DNA of 64,000 nt from Paramesorhizobium leguminum (GTDB lineage: Bacteria > Pseudomonadota > Alphaproteobacteria > Rhizobiales > Rhizobiaceae). The stretch lies in NCBI RefSeq assembly GCF_003217235.1, contig NZ_QJTF01000015.1, positions 1 through 64,000 on the forward strand, given 5' to 3'. The notes under the pieces were generated by a model. It ran no database searches. It was not told the DNA's origin and saw only the letters and a program-made list of their open reading frames with translations. Both the position numbers and the translations under genes were made by a program. Below, one piece after another: positions 46,917 to 56,795 of the stretch (position 1 is its first letter; every line of letters starts with the position of its first letter).

Positions 46917-48761
46917 CTACCCTTCCTTCTTCACCGGGTTCAACCGGATATGCAGATCGCGCAACTGCGCAGGCCCCACTTCGGACGGCGCGCCCATGAG
47001 AAGATCCAGCGCCTGCTGGTTCATCGGGAAGAGCGAGATTTCGCGCAAATTCTTCGCGCCGACGAGCAGCATGATGATGCGGTCGATGCCGGCGGCCATG
47101 CCGCCATGGGGCGGCGCGCCATACTGGAATGCGCGGTAGAGGCCGCCGAAGCGCTCTTCCACGTCGCTCTGAGTCAAACCGACCTTCTCGAACGCCTTGA
47201 TCATCACTTCCGGAAGCTGGTTGCGAATGCCGCCGGAGGCGAGTTCATAACCGTTGCAGACGAGATCGTACTGATAGGCCTTGATCTCCAGCGGGTCCAT
47301 GTTCTCAAGCGCTTCCATCCCGCCCTGCGGCATGGAGAACGGGTTGTGGCCGAATTCGATCTTCTTGTTGTCCTCATCCCATTCGTAGAACGGGAAGTCG
47401 ATAATCCACGCCAGCTCAAAACGGTCGCGGTCGACGAGGTTCAGTTCCTCGCCCGCGCGGGTGCGGGCCTCGCCTGCGAATTTGTAGAACTTCGCGGGCT
47501 GACCGGCGACGAAGAAGCAGGCGTCGCCCGCTGCCAACCCCAGCTGTTGGCGAATTGCTTCGGTGCGCTCCTCGCCGATATTTTTAGCAACGGGGCCAGA
47601 CCCTACAATCTTCCTAGCTCCGCCAGAAAGTATCATAGTTCCGCTAAGCGTGCCCGAATCCAGTGTGCCATCTTCTTCCTTCCAGAAGATGTAACCCAGG
47701 CCCGGCTGCCCCTGTCCTTGCGCCCATGAATTCATGCGGTCGCAGAAGGCGCGCGAGCCGCCGGTCTTGGCGGGAATCGCCCAGACTTCGACCTTGGGGT
47801 CGCCCGCGATCATGTTGGCGAAGACCTTGAAGCCGGAGCCGGCGAAATGGTCCGTTACCGCTTCCATGACGATGGGGTTGCGCAGGTCCGGCTTGTCGGA
47901 GCCGTATTTGCGGATGGCTTCGTCATAGGGGATGCGCGGGAAGTTTTGCGTCACCGGCTTGCCTTCGGCGAATTCCTCGAAAATGCCGCGCATGACCGGC
48001 TCCATCGTCTCCCAGATTTCCTCCTGGGTGACGAAGCTCATTTCGAGGTCGAGCTGGTAGAACTCGCCCGGCAGGCGGTCGGCGCGCGGGTCCTCGTCGC
48101 GGAAGCAGGGCGCGATCTGGAAATAGCGGTCGAAGCCGGCGACCATCAGAAGCTGCTTATATTGCTGCGGCGCCTGCGGCAGGGCGTAAAACTTGCCTTC
48201 ATGAATGCGGCTCGGCACGAGGAAGTCGCGCGCGCCTTCGGGCGAGGAGGCCGTCAGGATCGGCGTTGAGAACTCGTTGAAGCCGATCTCGGCCATGCGC
48301 CGGCGCATGGCGGCGATGATCTTCGTGCGGCTCATGATGTTCTTGTGCAGCGTGTCGCGGCGCAAATCGAGGAAGCGGTATTTCAGGCGGATGTCTTCCG
48401 GATAATCCGGCTCGCCGAACACCGGCAGCGGCAACTCCTTGGCGGCGGCAAGGACTTCGATTTTGGTCGCGAAGATTTCCACTTCGCCGGTCGGCAGACC
48501 GGCGTTGACCGTATCCGCCGTGCGCGCCTTGACCTCGCCATCGACGCGGATCACCCATTCGCTGCGGACGGTTTCGGCGATCTTGAACGCCGGCGAATCG
48601 GGATCGACCACGATCTGCGTCAGGCCGTAATGGTCACGCATATCGATGAAGAGAATCCCGCCATGGTCGCGGACGCGATGGACCCAGCCGGACAGGCGGA
48701 CGGTGGAACCGACGTCCGACTTGCGAAGAGCCGCGCAGGTATGGCTGCGGTAAGGATGCAT
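46917..48761 (-). CDS. aspS: Aspartyl-tRNA synthetase (bacterial type)
   Basis: 614 residues, about 20 more than usual. Class II motifs are complete: the anticodon-binding OB fold ([22 protein letters not shown]), motif 2 ([24 protein letters not shown]) and motif 3 ([16 protein letters not shown]). A 19-residue insert (coded by 47604-47660) sits in the GAD domain. In alphaproteobacteria AspRS is often non-discriminating and charges tRNA-Asn also. The frame opens at 48830; ATG 48761 (MHPYRSHTC) is the family start. Confidence 0.94.
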   Translation of the reverse strand: MHPYRSHTCAALRKSDVGSTVRLSGWVHRVRDHGGILFIDMRDHYGLTQIVVDPDSPAFKIAETVRSEWVIRVDGEVKARTADTVNAGLPTGEVEIFATKIEVLAAAKELPLPVFGEPDYPEDIRLKYRFLDLRRDTLHKNIMSRTKIIAAMRRRMAEIGFNEFSTPILTASSPEGARDFLVPSRIHEGKFYALPQAPQQYKQLLMVAGFDRYFQIAPCFRDEDPRADRLPGEFYQLDLEMSFVTQEEIWETMEPVMRGIFEEFAEGKPVTQNFPRIPYDEAIRKYGSDKPDLRNPIVMEAVTDHFAGSGFKVFANMIAGDPKVEVWAIPAKTGGSRAFCDRMNSWAQGQGQPGLGYIFWKEEDGTLDSGTLSGTMILSGGARKIVGSGPVAKNIGEERTEAIRQQLGLAAGDACFFVAGQPAKFYKFAGEARTRAGEELNLVDRDRFELAWIIDFPFYEWDEDNKKIEFGHNPFSMPQGGMEALENMDPLEIKAYQYDLVCNGYELASGGIRNQLPEVMIKAFEKVGLTQSDVEERFGGLYRAFQYGAPPHGGMAAGIDRIIMLLVGAKNLREISLFPMNQQALDLLMGAPSEVGPAQLRDLHIRLNPVKKEG

Positions 48762-48855
48762 GATGTCTGCCTCGAAATATGGAAACGGAGCGCTAGGCGC
48801 AGCACGGAAAATTTGGGCGGAAAAGCGCATTTTGGCTTGGTTTTGTCAAGGCACA

Positions 48856-48964
48856 AAGGGAATAGGGGAGTAGGGGAATAAGGGAGTAGGCCCTATCGAT
48901 TATTCCTTGATAACAGGCATACTCCCCTATTCCCCTATTCCCCTATTCCCCTATTCCCCTTATA
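48856..48964. repeat. Octamer-arm element, copy 3 (gene-less)
   Basis: Left arm AGGGAATAGGGGAGTAGGGG-AATAAGGGAGTAGG (48857-48890); right arm CATACTCCCCTATTCCCCTA and further TTCCCCTA units to 48960. The units GGGGAATA/TATTCCCC differ from AGGGCAGT, but the right arm begins CATACT as in the other copies. The centre is about 30 bases. It lies between aspS and rnd, and the rnd start at 48973 is just beyond. Confidence 0.65.
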
Positions 48965-48972
48965 GAAAACCC

Positions 48973-50130
48973 ATGAACCTTATAACGACGACACAGGGCC
49001 TCGAAGAGGCCGTTTCCGCCCTTTCGAAATCCGATTTCGTCACCATCGATACCGAATTCATTCGGGAAACGACCTTCTGGCCGGAACTATGCGTCATCCA
49101 GCTGGCCTCGCCCGACCATACGGCGCTGATCGATGCGCTGGCGCCGGAACTCGATCTTGCGCCCTTTTTCGCGCTGATGGCCAATGAAAAGGTGATGAAA
49201 GTTTTCCATGCCGCGCGGCAGGATATCGAGATCATCTTTCATTTGGGCAATCTCATTCCGCATCCGGTGTTCGATACGCAAGTTGCCGCCATGGTGTGCG
49301 GCTTCGGCGATGCCATCTCCTATGACCAGCTCGTCAACCGAATCACGGGTACGAACCTCGACAAATCCTCCCGCTTCACCGATTGGCGGCAACGCCCGCT
49401 TTCGCAGAAGCAGCTCGAATATGCGCTCGCTGATGTCACCCATCTGCGCGACGTTTACCTTCACCTCAAGGCGCTGCTTGAAAAGGAAGGCCGCGCTGAT
49501 TGGGTGAACGAGGAAATGGATATCCTCACCGCGCAGGAAACCTACGACCTTCACCCCGACGACGCATGGAAACGCCTGAAATCGCGTTTGCGCAAGCCGC
49601 AGGAACTCGCTGTGATGCGGGCCGTGGCGGCTTGGCGGGAACGCGAGGCGCGCGAGCGCAACGTGCCGCGCGGCCGGGTGATCAAGGATGATACGATCTA
49701 TGAAATCGCCCAGCAGCAACCGGTGGACGCCGAGGCGCTGGGGCGGCTTCGCACGATTCCAAAAGGCTGGGAGCGCTCGGGCCAGGCGGCTGGACTGATC
49801 GCCGCCGTCAACGCGGCGCTGGCGATACCCAAGGAAGAGATGCCGCGGCTGCCAAAGCAATCGCATTCGCCGGAAGGCGCGGGCGCCGCGGCTGATTTGC
49901 TCAAGGTGCTCCTGAAGCTCGTCACCGAGGAATACGGCGTCGCGGCCAAGATCGTCGCCAATTCCGACGACATCGACAAAATCGCCGCCGAGGGCGAAAA
50001 GGCCGACGTGCCCGCGCTGCATGGCTGGCGCCGCGAGGTCTTTGGTGACAAGGCGCTGAAGCTGATCGATGGCGAGATCGGGATAAAGTTCGAGAACCGG
50101 CGGATTGTGGCGGTTGAGTTAGGGCAGTAG
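48973..50130 (+). CDS. rnd: Ribonuclease D
   Basis: 385 residues. The DEDD 3'-5' exonuclease motifs are present: Exo I FVTIDTEFIRETTFWPELC, Exo II KVFHAARQDIEIIFHLG and Exo III QLEYALADVTHLRDVY. An HRDC domain follows (KLRKPQELAVMRAVAAWRE). It trims tRNA 3' ends. The frame opens at 48907 through the octamer arm; ATG 48973 (MNLITTTQGLEEA) is the family start. The stop TAG lies inside the next octamer array (AGGGCAGTAG), so the last residues VELGQ are partly set by the repeat. Confidence 0.93.
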   Translation: MNLITTTQGLEEAVSALSKSDFVTIDTEFIRETTFWPELCVIQLASPDHTALIDALAPELDLAPFFALMANEKVMKVFHAARQDIEIIFHLGNLIPHPVFDTQVAAMVCGFGDAISYDQLVNRITGTNLDKSSRFTDWRQRPLSQKQLEYALADVTHLRDVYLHLKALLEKEGRADWVNEEMDILTAQETYDLHPDDAWKRLKSRLRKPQELAVMRAVAAWREREARERNVPRGRVIKDDTIYEIAQQQPVDAEALGRLRTIPKGWERSGQAAGLIAAVNAALAIPKEEMPRLPKQSHSPEGAGAAADLLKVLLKLVTEEYGVAAKIVANSDDIDKIAAEGEKADVPALHGWRREVFGDKALKLIDGEIGIKFENRRIVAVELGQ

Positions 50131-50229
50131 GGCAGTAGGGCAGTAGGGCAGTAGGGGAAAAGCGTCTCCCGGCAGGCGATGTCAATAATCGAACATACTG
50201 CCTTATTGCCCTACTGCCCTACTCCCTTA
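50121..50229. repeat. Octamer-arm element, copy 4 (gene-less)
   Basis: Left arm: four tandem AGGGCAGT (50121-50152), then AGGGGAAAAG as in the cargo-bearing copy. Right arm: ACTGCCTT, ATTGCCCT, ACTGCCCT, ACTCCCTT (50197-50228), led by AACATACTGCC. The centre is about 44 bases. It differs from the 42.6-kb element chiefly in lacking the 390-base cargo. The left array starts within the last codons of rnd. Confidence 0.7.
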
Positions 50230-50319
50230 GTTGGCGTGAATTGTCCCCTATCGGTCCTAAACCGGCATTTCTCCCCAGCAGAACTTGTTTAAAACTCAAT
50301 CCAGATCAACCATCTGGAG

Positions 50320-50889
50320 ATGACAAAAATGTCCGCTGATACCGCTTTGATCGTAATCGACGCGCAGGAATCCTTCCGCCATCGGCCTTACTTCCACGAG
50401 GACGGCGTGGCGGCCTATGTGGAGCGCCAGCAGGCGCTGGTTGATGGGGCGAAGGCGCAAGGAATTCCGGTCGTGCAGATCTTTCATGTCGAGGACCAAG
50501 GCCCGTTCTCCGAAGCGTCCGGCTTCGTGACAACGCTGGCGCCGCTTCATATCGAGCCCGATGCGGTCTTCAGGAAGCGGCGGCATAGCGCGCTGGTCGG
50601 CTCCGGCCTCGATGTCTGGCTTATCAGGAACGGCATCAGGCGCGTGATCATTTCCGGTATCCGCACCGAACAGTGCTGCGAGACGACGACCCGCCACGCC
50701 TCCGACCTGGGCTTCGCCGTCGATTATGTCGGCGAGGCGATGCTGACCTTCCGCATGACCGATGCGACGGGCCGTGTCTGGGAACCTGCGGAGATCCGCG
50801 CCCGCACGGAGCTGGTGCTCAGTGGCCGGTTCGCACGGATCGCCACGGCGGACGAGGCCCTGGCATTGCCGCGACGGGCGGCGGCGTAG
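50320..50889 (+). CDS. Cysteine hydrolase, isochorismatase family
   Basis: 189 residues. The catalytic triad is visible: Asp in ALIVIDAQESF, Lys in FRKRRHSAL and Cys in ISGIRTEQCCETTTRHASDLGF. Family members include nicotinamidases, isochorismatases and N-carbamoylsarcosine hydrolases; substrate unknown. The GlxA-type regulator begins two bases after its stop, so they form an operon and the hydrolase is probably under its control. Confidence 0.87.
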   Translation: MTKMSADTALIVIDAQESFRHRPYFHEDGVAAYVERQQALVDGAKAQGIPVVQIFHVEDQGPFSEASGFVTTLAPLHIEPDAVFRKRRHSALVGSGLDVWLIRNGIRRVIISGIRTEQCCETTTRHASDLGFAVDYVGEAMLTFRMTDATGRVWEPAEIRARTELVLSGRFARIATADEALALPRRAAA

Positions 50890-50891
50890 CA

Positions 50892-51884
50892 ATGAGCGAG
50901 CGGAGGATCATCCCGGTTTTCGTGGTGGTGCCTCCGCGCGCGTTGCTGCTCGACATCGCCGGGCCTATGGAAGTGCTGCGCAAGACAAATCTTGAGCAGC
51001 AGGCCATAGGCTTCGACGTCACCTATATCGGCCCCTCCCCGCGTATCGGCAGTTCGATCGGGCTTGAACTCAGCGGCATCGCGCCCTTGCCGGAAACACT
51101 GCCGGACGATGCGCTGGTCATCATCTCCGGGGCGGCTGATGAACCGCTGGGTTCCCTCCTCCGCGATGTTGCGGAGGAAAGGCAGCAAGAGGCGGAGATC
51201 GTCGGCTGGCTCAGGCGCTGTGTCCGGCCCGGAATAAAGCTCGTCACGATCTGCTCCGGCGCGCTGCTCGCGGCACGCGCGGGCCTGCTGGATGGCCATG
51301 AGTGCACCACGCACCATGCAACCATCGCTGAATTGAAGCGCATTGCGCCATTGGCATCCGTGCGTGAAAACCGGCTTTATGTGGAACATGCCGACCGGAT
51401 GACCAGCGCCGGAATCACCGCCGGTATCGACCTGATGCTCTATATCGTGGCGCGGGAGGCCGGACACGCCGTCGCGCTTGCCGTCGCCCGTTATCTGGTT
51501 GTCTATCTCAGGCGCAGCGGCGGCGATCCGCAGTTCTCGCCTTGGCTGGAAGGCCGCAATCACATTCACCCGGCGATCCACCGGGCGCAGGATGCCATTG
51601 CGGCGGACCCGGCAAGGGATTGGTCCGTGACGGCATTGGCTGACATCACCGCAACCAGCCCGCGCAATCTATCGCGCCTGTTCAACGAGCACACTGGCAT
51701 GAGCGTCACCGACTATGTGAACAATTTGCGCATCGCTCTTGCCCAGGAGTTGGTGAAAGGCTCGCGGCTCGACATGGAAAGCGTGGCCGAAAAGGCAGGC
51801 TTTGCCTCAACGCGGCAATTCCGGCGCGCCTGGAACCGCATTCACGACGCCCCGCCATCACGGAGCCGTGGCGCATCCGCGTGA
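50892..51884 (+). CDS. GlxA-family AraC-type regulator (DJ-1/PfpI domain fused)
   Basis: 330 residues. The N-terminal DJ-1/PfpI domain (VVVPPRALLLDIAGPMEVLRKT, then LVTICSGALLAARAGLLDGHECTTHHA with the elbow cysteine) is fused to a C-terminal AraC domain (SVTALADITATSPRNLSRLFNEHTGMSVTDYV, then DMESVAEKAGFASTRQFRRAW). These sense small amines or amides and activate adjacent genes. The partner hydrolase upstream is the likely target. Its end overlaps the CAAX protease gene on the other strand by 43 bases. Confidence 0.9.
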   Translation: MSERRIIPVFVVVPPRALLLDIAGPMEVLRKTNLEQQAIGFDVTYIGPSPRIGSSIGLELSGIAPLPETLPDDALVIISGAADEPLGSLLRDVAEERQQEAEIVGWLRRCVRPGIKLVTICSGALLAARAGLLDGHECTTHHATIAELKRIAPLASVRENRLYVEHADRMTSAGITAGIDLMLYIVAREAGHAVALAVARYLVVYLRRSGGDPQFSPWLEGRNHIHPAIHRAQDAIAADPARDWSVTALADITATSPRNLSRLFNEHTGMSVTDYVNNLRIALAQELVKGSRLDMESVAEKAGFASTRQFRRAWNRIHDAPPSRSRGASA

Positions 51885-52720
51885 GCATCGCCCTCGAAAT
51901 ATTTCGGCAGAAGCCAAAGGCGTTTCCAGACAAAGAAAGCGATCAAAAGGACTGTATTGATCATGGCGCTGCAGATCATAGGGGCCTGATCCGCATATGC
52001 GCCTAGCCAGGCTAGCGATGCTGTCGGCTGGAGAGCGAAGAAACTGCCAGCCTGCAAGGGATTGGCAAGGGCATCATAAAGCGCATGAAAACCGACGGGG
52101 ACCCAGATATTTCTATAATATACGAACATATATCCCAGAATAATTCCGCCGACCGCTGCATCGAAAACACCCGGAAGGCCAAATTCTGAAATATGTACCA
52201 GGCCGAAGATTGTTGAGGAACCTGATATGGCGAGGTGAACGTTGAAGTTTCTCGCCAGGCGGTCCAGCATATAGCCGCGAAAAATGAATTCCTCCTTCGG
52301 CGCGTTGAAAATCTGTCCAACAAGCCAGGCAAAAACAATGCTCACCGCCCCGCAGTAGCTGACGACCGGGCTCTTAAGGTCGATCAAGCCGATTGCATGG
52401 TATATCAAAAGAGCGCATGTCGTGCAGATAATTGCGAAAGCGCCGCCTTTCAGTAGGCCATACGGGCTTTCCTGCAGAAAAAAGGCAGCCTTCCAGTTTT
52501 GCCGCTCCAGCACTATCGTAAAGAAGATATAGATGACGAGGCAGAACAGAAAAGATTGAATCCGGCTCATCAGGATCGGATAGCCCGTCAGGCTATCCAG
52601 ATATTGAAAAAATGCCGGACTCTCGATGCGAATATGCGGCGGCAGCGCATAAGGCTGCAAATACGTAAAGAGCAGATAGAACGCGACTACGCCAAGCAAC
52701 GCCTTGATTTTTTCGCGCAT
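51842..52720 (-). CDS. CAAX-type intramembrane protease (CPBP family)
   Basis: 292 residues with about seven to eight membrane segments. The catalytic motifs are EEFIFRGYM (EExxxR), FGLVHISEFG (FxxxH) and the later PVGFHALYDAL (HxxxD/N). Such proteins are glutamic intramembrane peptidases or bacteriocin-immunity proteins. The start is ATG 52720 with GAGAGGG upstream; the frame opens at 52945. The 3' end overlaps the convergent GlxA gene by 43 bases. It is in an A+T-richer patch, a sign of transfer. Confidence 0.85.
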   Translation of the reverse strand: MREKIKALLGVVAFYLLFTYLQPYALPPHIRIESPAFFQYLDSLTGYPILMSRIQSFLFCLVIYIFFTIVLERQNWKAAFFLQESPYGLLKGGAFAIICTTCALLIYHAIGLIDLKSPVVSYCGAVSIVFAWLVGQIFNAPKEEFIFRGYMLDRLARNFNVHLAISGSSTIFGLVHISEFGLPGVFDAAVGGIILGYMFVYYRNIWVPVGFHALYDALANPLQAGSFFALQPTASLAWLGAYADQAPMICSAMINTVLLIAFFVWKRLWLLPKYFEGDAHADAPRLRDGGAS

Positions 52721-52803
52721 CTTACAACCCTCTCGTTGCAGATATTCACGGCATAGTGCGGATAAACTGAAGCGGGCGCAAGAAGGCCGGAGCGGCGGTC
52801 GGG

Positions 52804-54321
52804 TTATTCCCCAACCGCCAGATGCAATTCCTTGCCCACCAGCTTCGCCAGATGCTGCAACCGCGCTTCCGGGCGTTCGGCCACCAGATCGGCGTGGTTC
52901 TTCGGCACCACGAGCTCGAGGCCGCCGTTTTCCATCGCGCGCCAAGTGAGATGCGGGATCACACCCGGCATCGAAGCGGACAGGAGATAGACGACACGCA
53001 GGAGGGCGCCGAGCAGCTTTGCCCGCTCGCGGAGCCTGGGCGTGGCAAGGCGCAGGATTTCGGGCGCCACGGCATCGTCCACTACTCCCTCATGACGGAA
53101 GTAGTTGGCGAGCGCCATGTAGGAGCGTCCGGGGTGATCGATACCGCCGAATGAGCCGTGTGCTATGAGATTGAGCGCCTGCGATCCGCGATAATCCGGA
53201 TGCGCCCGCCAGCTGATATCGGCAAGCAGGCAAGCGGCCCTGCGATAACGCGCCTCATCTTCCGTTTCATCGAAACCCAGCGCCGCGAAGGCCTTCTCAG
53301 TCCAATCCGCAAGCTCATGGGCATGGCGCGGCGACCGGGCGCGCAAGATTGCGGTCTCTTCGGCTGCGGCGAGCAGCGGATCGACCCGCTGTTCCTGCTT
53401 AGACAGGAGCGAGTAGAGATATCCCTCGCGCACGCCAAGCGCCGAAAAGACGATCTTGCCCGGCTTCATCCGGCTTATGGTTTCCAGAAGCACGATCGCG
53501 CCGTAGGAAAGCAGTTGCCGGCGGTTCTTCGACACCGCCTCGATGCCGGGCATATGATCGACATCGCCCTTGGCGACGCGTTGCAGGAAGTTTTGCGCCT
53601 CCTTCGGGTCCATCTCGTAAGCGTGCATGATATGCAGCGGATAGTTATTGACGCTCATATGCAGCTTGGCGAGATTTCGCCATGTGCCGCCGACCGCATA
53701 GAAGATGCGCCCCTCGCCCTCATTCAGGAGCTTTGCCCGGTCAAGTTCGGCACGGGCGATTTTCGCCGCTTCCGCCAGCTTGCCGTTGGAAAGGTCCTGC
53801 AGGCGCAGGCCGCCGAGCGGCAAGGTGATGCCATCGCCTATGGTGTGGCCGCGCACATCCACCAGTTCCAGGCTGCCGCCGCCGAGATCGCCGGCGATGC
53901 CATCGGGATTGTGAAAGCCGGAGATGATGCCCAGCGCGGAATAATAGGCCTCTTCCTTGCCTGACAGCACCTGAATGTGCTCGCCCAGCACCGCCTCCGC
54001 TTCCGCGATAAAAGCGGGGCCGTTCTCCGCCTCGCGCGCGGCGGCTGTGGCGATCGCATGGATCGATGTGGCGCCGGCCTGCTCGGCCAGCGCCCGGAAC
54101 CGGCGCAACGCGCGCAACGCGCTATCGACGGATTTGTCGTTGAGGCGTCCGGTCTTGGCCAAGCCTTTGCCCAGACCGGACAGAATCTTCTCATTGAAAA
54201 GCACCGTCGGGGAGCGGACGACGCCTTCATAGACAACCAGACGCACCGAGTTCGAGCCGATATCGATGACCGCGATCGGCTGGCGCCCTTTCAGGCGCCC
54301 TTGAGCCAGGGGAAGACTCAT
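52804..54321 (-). CDS. ppx: Exopolyphosphatase / guanosine pentaphosphatase
   Basis: 505 residues. The ASKHA phosphate loops are [20 protein letters not shown] at the N-terminus and [13 protein letters not shown] in the middle. The C-terminal HD-type domain contains [31 protein letters not shown]-like residues ([19 protein letters not shown]). It removes terminal phosphates from polyphosphate. The start overlaps the ppk stop by four bases, so ppk-ppx are coupled. Confidence 0.93.
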   Translation of the reverse strand: MSLPLAQGRLKGRQPIAVIDIGSNSVRLVVYEGVVRSPTVLFNEKILSGLGKGLAKTGRLNDKSVDSALRALRRFRALAEQAGATSIHAIATAAAREAENGPAFIAEAEAVLGEHIQVLSGKEEAYYSALGIISGFHNPDGIAGDLGGGSLELVDVRGHTIGDGITLPLGGLRLQDLSNGKLAEAAKIARAELDRAKLLNEGEGRIFYAVGGTWRNLAKLHMSVNNYPLHIMHAYEMDPKEAQNFLQRVAKGDVDHMPGIEAVSKNRRQLLSYGAIVLLETISRMKPGKIVFSALGVREGYLYSLLSKQEQRVDPLLAAAEETAILRARSPRHAHELADWTEKAFAALGFDETEDEARYRRAACLLADISWRAHPDYRGSQALNLIAHGSFGGIDHPGRSYMALANYFRHEGVVDDAVAPEILRLATPRLRERAKLLGALLRVVYLLSASMPGVIPHLTWRAMENGGLELVVPKNHADLVAERPEARLQHLAKLVGKELHLAVGE

Positions 54322-56546
54322 GCGGTGCGGTTTCTCTCGGCGCGGGCGCGCTTGCGATGCGCTATCAGGCGCGGCGCGGATGATTTCAGCGATTTGCCGC
54401 GCCCCGAAAGGCTTGGATTGGTCATGAAGTATTCCTGCGCGTTGAAGGCTTCTTCTCCCTCCGCAGGTTTTATCCGGCGCGAGGTACCATCGGCAAGTAG
54501 TTCGTAGCTTTGCTGATTGTCAATGACATTGGCGAGCATGATCTGTGAAAGCACCTGCTGATGCACCGTCGCGTTGGTGATCGGCACCAGCGTTTCCACC
54601 CGGCGATCGAGATTGCGCGGCATCATGTCGGCGGAGCCGATATAAAGGATGGCCTTTTCCGAGGGCAGGCCATGGCCGTTGCCGAAGCAGAAAATGCGGC
54701 TGTGCTCGAGGAAGCGCCCGACGATGGATTTGGCGCGGATGTTATCGGACAGTCCGGGAACCTGCGGCCTCAGGCAGCATATGCCGCGCACCACCAGATC
54801 GACCTCCACGCCGCCCATGCTGGCGCGGTAGAGCGCATCGATGATCTGCGGATCGACAAGCGAATTCATCTTCATCCAGATGGCGGCGGGGCGGCCGGCC
54901 TTCGCGTGGGCGATTTCATCATCGATGTGCTTGAGAATGCGGTCGCGCAGCGTCAGCGGCGAGACAGCGAGGCTCATCTCGCCATCGGGCTGGGCATAGC
55001 CGGTGATGAAATTGAAGAGGTGCGCGACATCGCGCGCGATAACCGGATCGCTCGTGAAGAAGGAGAGATCGGTATAGATGCGCGCGGTGATGGGGTGATA
55101 ATTGCCGGTGCCGAGATGGACATAAGTGCGTAGCCGCGAATCCTCGCGGCGGACGACCAGAGACATCTTGGCATGGGTCTTCAATTCGAGAAAGCCGAAG
55201 ACGACCTGAACGCCGGCGCGCTCCAGATCGCGCGCCCAGCGGATATTCGCCTCTTCATCGAAGCGGGCCTTCAATTCCACCAGCGCCGTTACCGATTTTC
55301 CGGCTTCCGCCGCGTCCACCAGCGCGCGGACGATGGGGCTGTCGTTGGAGGTTCTGTAGAGCGTCTGCTTGATCGCCAGCACATCCGGGTCAGCCGCCGC
55401 CTGACGCAGGAACTGCACCACCACGTCGAAAGATTCGTAGGGATGGTGGACCACGATGTCCTTTTCGCGAATCGCCGCGAAACAATCGCCGCCATGCTCG
55501 CGAATGCGCTCGGGAAATCGGGGATTGTAAGGGACGAATTTCAAATCCGCGCGTGGAACGGCTACAATTTCCGAGATCATGTTGAGCGCGAGCAGGCCCT
55601 TCAAGACGCTGATGCGGTTTTCCGGCACGGCGAGTTCAGTCGCCACGAAAAGCCGCAGCGATTCCGGCATTTCACTGTCGAACTCGATGCGGATGACCTG
55701 ACCGCGACGACGGCGCTTCAACGCGCTTTCGAACAGGCGCACCAGATCTTCCGCCTCTTCCTCCACCTCGATATCGCTGTCTCTGATAATGCGGAACGTG
55801 CCCGCGCCCTTCACCACATAACCGGGGAAGAGCCTGCCGATGAAGAGGCTCACCGCATCCTCCAGCGAGATGAACCGCGAGCGGCCATTCTCCTGCGGAA
55901 GGTGGATAAAGCGCTTGAGCGCGATGGGCAGGCGCAGAAGCGCCGTCATCGGCTGGTTGTCGGCACGGCGCGCCAGCTGCAGCGCAATGGTGAAGCCGAG
56001 ATTCGGGATGAACGGGAACGGATGGGCCGGATCGATGGAGAGCGGCGTCAGGATCGGGAAGATCGTTTCGAGGAAATGGCCTTCGAGCCAGCTTCTCTCC
56101 TCCGCGCTCAGCGCATCCGGCTTGACGATCTCGATCTTTTCGCGGGAAAGCTCGCCAAGCAGGATGTGCAGGTTTTCCTGTTGCGCCGCCTGAAGCTTGC
56201 CGACCTCCTCCAGAACGAAATCGAGCTGCTCCTGCGGCGTGCGCCCGTCGGAGCTGCGGTTGGCGATGCCGGCGCGCACCTGCCCCGCGAGGCCGGCGAT
56301 ACGCACCATGAAGAACTCGTCGAGATTGGCCGCCGAAATGGAGAGAAAGCGCAGGCGCTCCAGCAGCGGCTGCTTCTCATTGCCCGCCTCTTCCAGAACA
56401 CGGCGATTGAACTGCAGCCAGGAAAATTCGCGATTGACGAAACGGTCCGGGCTTTCCAGCAAGGAAGGCTCCCCCGGCGCGGCGGCGGCTTCCGCCTCGA
56501 TCCTTACCGCGGATTCTTCAACTATCGTCGTGTTCGCTTCGTTCAT
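54318..56546 (-). CDS. ppk: Polyphosphate kinase 1
   Basis: 742 residues. PPK1 blocks: [19 protein letters not shown] at the N-terminus; the phosphorylated histidine in [35 protein letters not shown] near the end. It makes long-chain polyphosphate from ATP at the membrane. The frame opens with a GTG at 56555; ATG 56546 has GGAGAG at a good distance. It overlaps ppx. Confidence 0.94.
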   Translation of the reverse strand: MNEANTTIVEESAVRIEAEAAAAPGEPSLLESPDRFVNREFSWLQFNRRVLEEAGNEKQPLLERLRFLSISAANLDEFFMVRIAGLAGQVRAGIANRSSDGRTPQEQLDFVLEEVGKLQAAQQENLHILLGELSREKIEIVKPDALSAEERSWLEGHFLETIFPILTPLSIDPAHPFPFIPNLGFTIALQLARRADNQPMTALLRLPIALKRFIHLPQENGRSRFISLEDAVSLFIGRLFPGYVVKGAGTFRIIRDSDIEVEEEAEDLVRLFESALKRRRRGQVIRIEFDSEMPESLRLFVATELAVPENRISVLKGLLALNMISEIVAVPRADLKFVPYNPRFPERIREHGGDCFAAIREKDIVVHHPYESFDVVVQFLRQAAADPDVLAIKQTLYRTSNDSPIVRALVDAAEAGKSVTALVELKARFDEEANIRWARDLERAGVQVVFGFLELKTHAKMSLVVRREDSRLRTYVHLGTGNYHPITARIYTDLSFFTSDPVIARDVAHLFNFITGYAQPDGEMSLAVSPLTLRDRILKHIDDEIAHAKAGRPAAIWMKMNSLVDPQIIDALYRASMGGVEVDLVVRGICCLRPQVPGLSDNIRAKSIVGRFLEHSRIFCFGNGHGLPSEKAILYIGSADMMPRNLDRRVETLVPITNATVHQQVLSQIMLANVIDNQQSYELLADGTSRRIKPAEGEEAFNAQEYFMTNPSLSGRGKSLKSSAPRLIAHRKRARAERNRTA

Positions 56547-56795
56547 CTCATCCACTCTCCGTTCCGTCCGGCCCTGCCCGAACCGACCCGGAACTTATGA
56601 AAGTCTTATGACAGTTTGATAGCACGGGGGCCATGAAATCGCATTCGATATCGAAATTTCCGCAATATCCCGGATTCATCGAGCCTTATGGCTGGCGGCG
56701 ATGAAATAGCTGTAAAACACAATAACACACTGAACTTTTAAAAGTATTTATGCGAAATAGGGGATGCTATCCTTGTTTCAATGAATTAAAAAGCC

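Noticed and set aside
48907-48972. Extended rnd start inside the octamer arm
   Set aside because: The extra residues (PYSPIPLFPYSPY) are translated repeat; the family start is 48973.
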